Assembly: GCF_051020985.1 (NCBI RefSeq)
Contig: NC_135006.1
Location: 17,811,501-17,875,500 of the forward strand
Source: Nomia melanderi
Taxonomy: Eukaryota; Arthropoda; Insecta; Hymenoptera; Halictidae
Reading direction: 5' to 3'
Length of the DNA: 64,000 nt
Made by a program: the position numbers and the translations under genes. Shown piece by piece: positions 11,206 to 20,207 of this stretch. The notes beneath the pieces were generated by a model. It saw nothing but the letters and a program-made list of their open reading frames with translations, searched no databases and was not told the DNA's origin. Within the stretch, counting starts at the first letter, position 1; the number at the start of each line of letters is the position of its first letter.

Positions 11206-14200
11206 GTACGTTTCGTGGGAATTCGTGTTTATTTGCTAGCCGCGTGCGTACTCGCTCGCTCGCTCGCTCGCTTTTAAGCGTGTATACCGTACCAATACGC
11301 GCCCCTCGACTTTCATCCTCGGGTGATCTCATTCGCCTAGCCGCGAACGTCACGGTGCGCTCTCGTTCGTCCGTTTACTCGTCAGGGACGACACGTGACT
11401 CAGCCTTGACAGTTCGGCCCGTGATTTACACTTTCGTAGGGGCCGGCCACGGCCTACGAAACGGGCCACACGCGGTGTGCGACGCATGTTCGGGCTCTCC
11501 TCTCTTCCGTGTAGGATTCCACGCACGACACTCTGTTCACCTTTGTCCGCGATTTGCATCCGTCGCGAATACCACCGACTCACCGTCACGGGAAACAAGG
11601 TCGAAAACGATACTCCCTGGCCGAGGTTCCGTCGCCTTCACGTTAGGTGGCGCGCACCTTACCGATCTGGAATTCATACTCCACGCGTACTTGAATGTAT
11701 TTATTTTCAAATCGGACACGTGTTCTTTGGGATATTTTCTATGAGTACGGCGATGCTAATGTATAGTTGGGTTTTATTTTGTATCGATGCCTTGGGATTC
11801 TATCTATCACCGAGGTCAAGATATTTTTATGAACAAATTCGAAGGTTGACGAATAAGGAAAAAGTACTTTGACGGTAAAGGAATCGGGTACGTTGATCAT
11901 TTTGTGACAGGCGATGAATGTGCTTCTACTCGGTGGATAAGGTCGTTGCGATTATGATGACAGCGGATCAGCTGATCGGGCTGACCTTCCTTCCATTCGG
12001 CCAAGTCACTACCGACTAGATATTTAAATGCACAGCGTGGTTTACTTTTGAACGATCGGACTGTAGATTAGAATGTTAGGAAAATATGTATCGTTGATCG
12101 TAAACGTGTCAAAGACGCGCGCAAATATTTTCATATACTTGTTTCCAACGAAGAATATTTTCTTAATAACTCACGAGTACTTTTCATTCGGTATTGTATC
12201 GAACAAATATTTCTATTCGAATCGAGAAGCATTTCATGTTTGGCCTTCGGTGCATACGTTATCGCTATGTCGAATTCCCTAATGCGTCGCCACTTGAGGT
12301 CAATGCTCGGGCCCCTCGGTTAATCCGAAATGTCTGCAAATGAGAAACGCGGTTGTTTTTTTCTTTTGGCTTGATACATTTTACAACATAGACTAAAGGA
12401 ACTCGTTAAAATTGAACTCCGTTTAATGGAATCAGCTACCTTGGAAATTTTGCGGTTACGGAAGCACGACCGATTTAATCGAGCGATCGATATCGTTTTC
12501 CTGGTTATTAGATTCGACGGAAGCGTTATTTTATTCCAAATAAATGTAGCCTCAGGGAATCAGCTTAGCCACAGTAGCCGTATAATATTCGTTGTTTGCG
12601 TTTGCGTTATGAGATCATCTTATATCGTGGCGTTGTCGTTCGCTCTCATATTACGCTTGAAGAGGCAACTTCCAAAACGCCGTTTTCCGTTGATTCGCTT
12701 TGTTTCTTAATTTCACGAGTTTTATAACCTGACCAGTATCGCTCTGTGTGTAATATATTTGCAAATTAATAAGGAATGCATTGACTCCATTATCTTCATA
12801 CGTATGATTCGCTGAAACCTGTAAGAACTCCTAAGAATCTATTAATCGGTTAAGGTCTCTATGATGTATCTGTGTGTTTATACATCAGCATAAAAGGACG
12901 TGTTTTATTGCATCATTCAAGGTGAACTGCCACTACTTTGCTCAAGGCAAACACAAATATCAATGCTACAATGCAACAGGATCTTAGAAAAAATATTCTC
13001 TCAAACCATCTGTGTAGTAAACAATGATTGTTTTGGCTTCAGGGGATAATAATATATAATGAAATTTATTTGAAGGAGATATTAATCTTCTCTTTCCTTT
13101 TACAGACGGAAAGTGAATACTCTGTGGAAGAGCATGCAAGATTAACCGGTACCGATGGAGCTGGTGATGAAGCATCTCCAGACGATGAAGGGGGATCGTT
13201 ATGCGAATATCATAATATACCACCTCCACCTGATGGTGGATACGGTTGGGTTGTGGTATTTGCATCATTCATGTGTAACATGATAGTGGATGGTATTGCT
13301 TATACATTTGGTGTTTTTCTGGGAGAATTTGTTAAGTATTTTGATGAAGGGAAAGGCAAAACTGCATGGGTTGGCTCATTGTTATCCGGCATGTATCTTA
13401 GTGCTGGTAAATTTCTTCATTATCACTTCAGTTTGTTTCCAGTTACATGGATGTTTCGATCTAAATGGTTTAATTATTTTCAGGACCTGTTGTCAGTGCT
13501 TTAACAAATAAGTATGGATGTAGAGCAGTATGTATGGCTGGAAGTTTTTTAGGTGCAGCGGCATTTGTACTTTCAACATTTTCAACCAGTGTAAATATGC
13601 TTATGATGACTTATGGTGTAATGGGAGGTGAGTCAGATATACTTGAATTACCGTATAGCTATACTTGTCTCTAATTCTAATCTTATTGTTTCTTTTAGGA
13701 ATTGGATTTGGTCTAATATATTTACCAGCAGTAGTTTGCGTAGGTTATTATTTTGAAACCAAAAGATCTCTAGCTACAGGCATTGCTGTATGTGGTTCAG
13801 GGTTTGGCACTTTCGCGTTCGCACCTCTTGCAACAATGTTACTAGAAACATATAGTTGGAAAGGAGCAAATTTAATTCTTGCTGGCCTTATTTTAAACTG
13901 TGCTGTACGTAACTTCTCAAGTTGACTTATTAAAAACATACACACATATATATACTAACGATAGTGACAGATGACGAAATACAGATTAACGAATAGTAAT
14001 GACAGACGAATGTTTAGGTGTTTGGTGCGCTGATGAGGCCATTAGAATATCCAAAACCGTCATCTGTTAAGCCATTATTGCAAAGAATGGCGGAAGAGAA
14101 AAGATTTCAAATGGAGCGTGGGAGTATCGGCGGTTCTTTCTTCATGGTACAACTGCCTGATGGATCCATGGAGAAAAGGATGAAGATGCCTATTAACATT

Positions 14201-16215
14201 GATCCTGGCGTTCATTCTAGTTTTAATTTAGATCAATTAGTGCCTGGTAAGCTAATCTTCACTAACACTTATTCGACCGAATCCATTTAAAAATTGTCCA
14301 AGTAAATTGTTTCGAGATCCACTTCATTCAATACTCATAATATTAAAGGAACTCCTTTAACACCAGTTCCAACGGTGCCAACCCTCCCCACTATATCGGA
14401 AGTCAAAGTACAAGAGCACTCCTCTAGTGGAGCAACTAGTAATAGTGGCAGTATGGATTTAAAGAATATTTCTACCAAGTCAAAGAGTAAACGAAACGTC
14501 GACGATACCAAAGATGCATTGGAAAAGTCTGAAAGCGAATTCAAACCAGTTATCCCTAGAAATGCTTCGCAGCCTGCTTTTACAACACACGTTCAGGGCT
14601 TGCCCAAGAATGGATCTGTACCTTTCTTCGATAGAATTCGCAAAACCAGTACCGGCGAAAGATACAAACCAAGTCTTAGCGCGATTAAGAATTCCAGAAC
14701 GGCATTGAACTCTAATGGCGATATCAGGAAAAGTTTGCACCTAAGACTTTCGACGAGTAGCGTGATGGGTTCACGGAACAATAATGCGGAAGTGGATGTA
14801 CGTTTCATTGGAATGAATTTTGAAATATACGTAAGAAGTACATACATTGTATTCTATACCATTTACGTTTTGTCGCAGGATGGTGAAAGCATTACTTTTA
14901 CGACAAGTAAATCTAGTATTCCAAAGGAAAAGCCACAGATTATTCGGCCTTTGTCGAGGAGGGACATTTTTTACAGCGGCAGTGTAGTTAACTTACCAGA
15001 ATACCAGAGTCAAAAGTCGCTAGCGAATTATCGTCAAAGTATCATTTCTTTACCAAAATCTGTTCGCGGCGATCTTAAAGATACCGACGTCGAAAAAGCC
15101 CCTCAACGTGAGTGATTGTTTAAGAAGGTATAGAATAACTTACGGTTTCTCGATAATACGAAACAAACATTACAGAACCACTATGTCCTTGTTTGGTGTT
15201 GCCCGAGTCGTTTAAAGAAGCTTTGGCAACGATGATGGATGTATCTCTACTGAAGAATCCAGTATTTTTATTAATTGGTATCAGTAACGTGTTCGGAATG
15301 GCTGGCCTGTATGTTCCCTTCGTGTATTTGGTGGACGCTGCAATGTTAGATGTAAGTTGAACGTCAGATCTACGTGAAATATTCCTTTTTTCATATGGAT
15401 TATATTTAAGCCTGTACACTTTACAGGGAATTGAAAGCAATTCTGCGTCCTTTTTGCTATCCATTATTGGTATCACAAATACCGTGGGACGTGTAGCCTG
15501 TGGATATATCGCGGACTTTCCACAGGTTGATTCTTTATTGCTGAACAATATCTGTTTAATTATATCGACGATTTCCGTAGCTGCTACACCATTTTGCCAT
15601 ACCTACTTGGCTTACATAATCATGAGTATATTTTTCGGCATAGCTATATGTGAGTATTTTACCATTTACATCGTGCACGCATCAGAATCCACGAATAATA
15701 ACCGTATTTCCGTTCGCTTGCTATTTCAGCTGGATATATTTCCTTGACGTCAATAATTTTGGTAGACCTCTTGGGGTTGGAAAAACTAACGAACGCATTC
15801 GGCCTTCTAATTTTATTCAGAGGAGCTGCTGCTATCATTGGTTCACCTTTAGCTGGCGCCGTTTACGACGCGACACAAAGTTACAGCATCTCGTTCTTCA
15901 TGGCAGGATTCTTTTTCTTCATGAGTACTGTGACCAGTTTTATGGCTCCGGCGATGAAACGGTGCACAACGCCGCAGGTACGTGCACGAACGTATCTCAA
16001 GCGTGCGAAGTAAAAAGCGAGCATAGTCGCGTCATTTAACAGGGGGGAAAAAATAATTGTTTCAGACTCAGCCTGTGATATTAGATACATTGACTCCGAT
16101 CGACGAAGATATCGAAGAAGAGAACGAGGATGATATTCCTGAAATCGTGGAAACTGCGCCATCACCGCAAGAACCACCCGAGAAGGAAATTAAGCAAATA
16201 GAGTCTGTTTTATAA
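11134..16215 (+). CDS. SLC16-family monocarboxylate transporter-like protein (gene 1)
   Basis: An 11-exon gene encoding 808 aa. Exons: 11134-11205, 13106-13406, 13484-13627, 13699-13904, 14018-14246, 14349-14797, 14879-15107, 15176-15351, 15427-15649, 15730-15977, 16066-16215. All introns are GT-AG and phases join. Seen: MCT signature DGGYGW (67-72) at TM1; YFETKRSLATG (190-200) at TM5; a cytoplasmic loop of about 310 residues between TM6 and TM7 (about 250-560), Ser/Lys-rich, with RPLSRRDIFYSGS (490-502); TM8 Arg624; VDLLGLEKLTNAFGL near TM10; an acidic tail ending SVL. At 808 aa it is longer than vertebrate MCTs (about 450-550) because of the loop. Family knowledge: major-facilitator carriers for lactate, pyruvate or other small metabolites at the plasma membrane. 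Substrate unknown. Start chosen: first ATG of exon 1, in phase with exon 2. No gene symbol assigned. Confidence 0.95.
13106..13406 (+). CDS. Gene 1 exon 2 (TM1-TM2)
   Basis: Acceptor TTTTACAG. It encodes an acidic linker, PPPPDGGYGW and TM1, then the loop GKGKTAWVGSLLSGMYLSA of TM2. Donor phase 1. Confidence 0.95.
13484..13627 (+). CDS. Gene 1 exon 3 (TM3-TM4)
   Basis: Continues GPVVSALTNKYGCRAV after a 77 bp intron, ending TYGVMG. Phase 1 on both sides. Confidence 0.95.
13699..13904 (+). CDS. Gene 1 exon 4 (TM4/5-TM6)
   Basis: Encodes GIGFGLIYLPAV and the family block YFETKRSLATGIAVCGSG, ending LILNCA. The donor GCT|GTACGT is phase 0. Confidence 0.95.
14018..14246 (+). CDS. Gene 1 exon 5 (end of TM6, start of loop)
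   Basis: Begins VFGALMRPLEYPKP, the usual MCT exit from TM6, then a Met/Lys-rich cytoplasmic segment. Donor CTG|GTAAGC, phase 1. Confidence 0.9.
14349..14797 (+). CDS. Gene 1 exon 6 (central loop)
   Basis: The largest exon; hydrophilic, Ser/Thr/Lys-rich and probably disordered. It begins TPLTPVPTVPTLPTISEV and has many potential phosphorylation sites. Donor GAT|GTACGT, phase 0. The following 81-nt intron is itself open in frame. Confidence 0.9.
14798..14878 (+). other. Gene 1 intron 6, stop-free and a multiple of three
   Basis: This 81-nt intron has clear GT-AG borders (GTACGT, TCGCAG) but no in-frame stop. Retention would add 27 residues, partly hydrophobic (IVFYTIYVLSQ at the end), to the cytoplasmic loop without shifting the frame. 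Whether it is retained in any transcript cannot be told from DNA. Confidence 0.7.
14879..15107 (+). CDS. Gene 1 exon 7 (loop with DIFY motif)
   Basis: Contains RPLSRRDIFYSGS followed by NLPEYQSQKS, a block also found in gene 2 exon 7. Donor CAAC|GTGAGT, phase 1. Confidence 0.92.
15176..15351 (+). CDS. Gene 1 exon 8 (TM7)
   Basis: Encodes FKEALATMMDVSLLKNPVF and TM7 up to YVPFVYLVDAAMLD, the standard entry to the C-terminal half of MCTs. Donor GAT|GTAAGT, phase 0. Confidence 0.95.
15427..15649 (+). CDS. Gene 1 exon 9 (TM8-TM9)
   Basis: Encodes IIGITNTVGRVACGYIAD. The Arg (624) occupies the position of the conserved TM8 arginine of MCTs. Donor ATAT|GTGAGT, phase 1, at the same place as in gene 2. 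Confidence 0.95.
15730..15977 (+). CDS. Gene 1 exon 10 (TM10-TM12)
   Basis: Encodes LVDLLGLEKLTNAFGL, then TM11 and TM12 ending MKRCTTPQ. Reading past the donor gives only 11 more codons before a stop at 16013. Confidence 0.95.
16066..16215 (+). CDS. Gene 1 exon 11 (acidic C-terminal tail)
   Basis: A 49-aa tail rich in Glu/Asp/Pro, ending IESVL and TAA at 16213-16215. The final S-V-L fits a class I PDZ-ligand pattern. Acceptor TGTTTCAG. Confidence 0.9.
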   Translation, partial: TQPVILDTLTPIDEDIEEENEDDIPEIVETAPSPQEPPEKEIKQIESVL

Positions 16216-16466
16216 GTCTGGTCCGTTTAAGGAGATAGAGAGAGAAAGAGAGAGAGAAAGAGAGAAAATCGCCTTCACCTCCGAGCCACACTGTGATAGG
16301 GCTGCTGCTTTGAGAAGGTCTGACAAAAAAGGTACTTCTTCGTTATACATTTTGACGGAATTAAGCACAAATTAATGAGTACACCCTGGTGGTATTTTTG
16401 ACGTACTTAGAATTTTTGCAATTATATCTGATTCTTTTTTTTATGAGACTAATATATTATGCAAAT

Positions 16467-16521
16467 ATAAATATAAATAAATAAATGAATAAATAAATGA
16501 ATAAATAAATAAATATATATA
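16467..16521. repeat. (ATAA)n microsatellite with overlapping AATAAA
   Basis: About 55 bp of ATAA/ATGA repeats. Many AATAAA hexamers sit here 250 bp after the stop codon, so this is also the first possible polyadenylation region of gene 1. Confidence 0.8.
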
Positions 16522-17204
16522 CATACAGACGGTGTAAAAAATACCATCAGGTGAGAAATCATTTGCCTATGTCAATAGTAGAGGATAGATAGAAGAATTT
16601 ATTAAATCAATCAGTATAAATCGATCAGTATAAAAAAAATGTTGAAAAATTGAAAAAAAGGCTTTTGCACTTGCATATCGAGTAATATCGGATGAACATT
16701 AATCCTCATCATAGATATTATATGATGATAAATTTATATGTCTATATGTATATACGTATATTATAATTTAGGTTAAGGATGGTCAATCTTAACCCGACGA
16801 TAACTGGCGCCCTTCTTCTATCTTCTCCCCGTTAGTGCTGTTAAGGATACCCGCTCGCTTATATTTTTGAAGTACGATTTACGTATGGAAAACAACGAAG
16901 AAGCATTTGCTATAATGTGTGTCGAGTTTTTGCAGCTGGTTTCCATGTTTACATCGCCATTCGACTTTGTAGAGCTCTAAGCGTGGCCATTGTCTTTCAC
17001 GATCGACCATCCTTAATCGCGAACTTACCCCACCTATACACACAAACACACACATACAAACACAAACACACAGTATATTTATAGATATACTTGTTAATTA
17101 AATCTATTTTTGGTCGCAATCCAAAGATACAATTCCAATTGATTACATTCAGAGAGATATTTTTCTTGCATACACGACAAATGTATATATTATATAGGCG
17201 AAAA

Positions 17205-17229
17205 AGAGAGAGAGAGAGAGAGAGTGCGC

Positions 17230-17279
<50 letters not shown>
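17205..17279. repeat. (GA)n microsatellite
   Basis: About 75 bp of GA dinucleotides broken once by TGCGCGC. Overlapping ORFs on both strands are artefacts of the repeat. Confidence 0.95.
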
Positions 17280-19168
17280 ATGGAAAGAAAACGGTACATA
17301 TGTGGATTAGAGTTACGTATACATGATAGATGATTCGCTGTTGCGGAAATGAATTGTAAATAAATATATAGAGAATTGTAAAATAATGTATAACGAATTT
17401 CGGAATTAGGCAAATAGAGAGCGATTTTTGTTTAACGTGGTAGGCCCCTCAACCGCCACGCCGGTTCCTCTGTATTAATATATTGATTAATGAAACAATT
17501 AACACGATGCTAGGTAGAGACTAATTAATATATTAACGAATCAAGTTAGAGAACATTTAATTTCATTGATAACGCGTACAGGAGAATAGAGCGTATCGTC
17601 TGACACCAGCTAGTTTGTGTGAATTAATCCATTCGTATAGTTAATCAGAATTGACTGTCGGGAATACGATGCGAAACGAGAGCACATTAATTAACACAAA
17701 CTAATTCTCGACTAATACACGTTGCTCGGCGCGAAGCGGTTTGCGGTGTCAGTTTCATCGCTCGCGGGTAACTAATCAATTACACGTACACGACGCTCAC
17801 ACCTACACGAAGAGAGAAAGAAAAAAATATCATTGTCTGATCATACACAGTAACGTTTATTTACAATTACGCATACACGCCTATGATCGGTATAAATATA
17901 TAAATCTATATATGAATATTTATATGTATACCTTCATATAAATTTATATATTTATGCGCACAAGTATACAATACATATACATAAGCGACAAAAAAAAAAG
18001 AGGAGAACTTGTAAATCTTGTTAAACGGCATACGAAGAAACGCGTTGTACTTGTATGTATACATTGTATATACGACGGCATCGGTAATGGGCTGCAATGA
18101 TCAATTACCGATACGCAGTGTTGCAATGTAGGAAAAACGAAAAAAAAAGGAAGAAGAAGAAGAAGGAGGAGGAGAAGAAAAGGAAACAAGGAGAGCACCA
18201 TTGCAGTCGATAAGGAGAGAAAAAAAAAAGGAATACCAACAGTGCTATTATCATCGCTGCTACCGCTAATCACTATTACCACTACTATTTACTATTACAC
18301 TATACTTACTTAGTACAACTATTACGACACACTTATTTTTATTCTTAATGATCGTTGTGCAGGAGAACCGTGTTTATTGTGGTTTCCGGTCAAATATAAA
18401 AGGGCAAAAAAAAAAGAAAAGGAACTGTATACATGCTACTGATCCGGAAGTGTGTAACGTGTGCACGCGTGCCGCTTTAAGCCCTGCAGTTACACACTAT
18501 AATAGAGCATAGAGATAATTATCGACACGCGTGTTCATGTGGCATTTCGCATGCGCATGTGTTTTTTTCGTATGTATGTATGTTGGCACAGGCGGGACTC
18601 TAGCAAGAAAAAATATTACACAGAGCGTGTGGTTCTGTTATGTGTGCATAAAATAGTAGCATGCATGCGTGTATGAGGCGTTCTTACACATACACACGTA
18701 CACACATACAGAGAGATGCACATAAACGGTAAAACATGTAACACACACAACGGACAAACATACATACATACATACAGACGCAGACACACACATACAACGC
18801 GTGCACATACACGTGCACATGGACTCTAATCCTGTGCACACGTGAATGAGAAAAGAAAACAGAAGACACGTGAAGTATATATTATATGCTATGGTACAAA
18901 GAAGGACAAATGTATTAGGTGAACGTTTATTGAAATTGAAGAGGAATTATGAATTTTTATTACTGAAACTTTGCGTCGACTTGTTTATTTCTCTACGTGT
19001 GTGATTCCCCCATGCTCCCATAACGAGGCGTCCGCGCTCGACAGAAGTGGGGTTCAATCGCGCGCGCCCTCTCTGTCTGCCTTTTTTTTCTTCTCTCGAA
19101 CCGTTCCCGTTCTTTCTCGGTAACTACTCCGCCGCCTGTAACTCACCAGTGCGCAGTGAATTATTAGC

Positions 19169-19174
19169 AATAAA
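19169..19174 (+). terminator. Candidate distal poly(A) signal of gene 1
   Basis: AATAAA followed within 20 bp by TTGTAATACGTG, placed just before the change from AT-rich to CpG-rich sequence. Nearer signals at 16467-16521 compete with it. Confidence 0.3.
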
Positions 19175-20115
19175 ACATTGTAATACGTGAACCAGTCTGC
19201 GTTATTGCCGCCTGGAATATCATCATCACGGCACCGTCGCTCCTAATGATCTCACGTTCTCTTCCGTTGCCATTCGAAATTCATGCACACAGAGACCGTC
19301 CGAGTCCACAGCTTTGGCCCCCGCCGTACAGGATCAACATACCGAAAACATCTGTGAAGGTACGGTGGTTTCGTAACGAGCCACGTACCTGCGCGACACC
19401 GTGAGCAACGATGACAGGGGTTCCCAGCGAGCATCGACCGGTTCACAAGCATCACCCTGTATCGGCGTGACAAAAATCTATATCAAGGATAACCGTGACA
19501 GAGGAGTGAAAGGCCGGCCGCGCCGAAAAGTCCGGAGCCTTGGGTGTCGCAATCGCGGAACGACCGCGGGAAGGTTCTCTCCCGTTTCGACGGGACGTTT
19601 CTCGCGCGGGCACGTGGCTGGCCCGTTCCACGAGCGTTCCACGGTGTATCTCTCCCCCCGGCCTGCCACCTCCCTCTGTTCCAAACGAACGGAACCGAAA
19701 CCGTCGCGTGATAGGCGTGTATTCTTGGCGCGACCTACCTTAAAGTAAACTTACACTTTCGTTCAAGCGCCATCGCGCAACGAGGAGGGAGGAGCCTCGG
19801 CGTATGCACGGGGAACCGTGCGCGAGATCGGAGGAACACCACCTCCATTCCGTCGCGCGAGAATTCCGTGTGGCTCGTCTCGTAATTCTACCGTTTACCG
19901 CGGCTTCCTCGTGCTTTTCCAGCAGTGTGCCGGGCCGCGTGCCCTTCGTCGCTTCCCCGCCCCGCTCTCCGCCGGTTCCGTCGCCAGCCTCCTCTCTCCT
20001 ACCGACCACCGTCTCACTCAATCTGTCTGTCTCTCTGTCTCTCTCTGCCTCTCTCTGTCTTTCTCGAGCAGCGCCTGAAAAAGCTTCCCAGTTCATCTTT
20101 ATGGCGTTCGCCCCC

Positions 20116-20207
20116 TCAGTCGGTCAGTGGTACACTTCTTACTCGGGCGAAGCGGACGAAGACGACGCGAGGCTGCAAGCGTGAACCTCTACGATCATGA
20201 CACACAC
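20116..20207 (+). promoter_or_regulatory. Candidate initiator and 5'UTR exon of gene 2
   Basis: Two TCAGT initiator motifs at 20116-20130 are followed about 80 bp later by a strong donor, ACACAC|GTGAGT (20208). The nearest matching acceptor to a gene 2 start codon is TTGTTCCAG at 40284-40292, which would imply a 20 kb 5'UTR intron. No TATA box. This is an inference from motifs only. Confidence 0.25.

Larger units (their letters stand above)
16216..19190 (+). other. Probable long 3'UTR of gene 1
   Basis: About 3 kb of AT-rich sequence with no coding signal and no TTAA element. It is full of A-rich, GA and CA/TA microsatellites and contains several AATAAA-type signals (16467 onward, 17358, 19169). 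Composition switches sharply to CpG-rich near 19200. The extent of transcription is inferred from composition only. Confidence 0.45.

Noticed and set aside
13028..13504. Longer ORF through gene 1 exon 2 starting at 13028 and running into intron 2.
   Set aside because: The acceptor TTTTACAG at 13098-13105 and donor at 13407 give the conserved MCT sequence; the extensions at both ends are intron.
16997..17413. ORFs on both strands across the GA repeat.
   Set aside because: The products are runs of SLSLSL or ERERER caused by the microsatellite.
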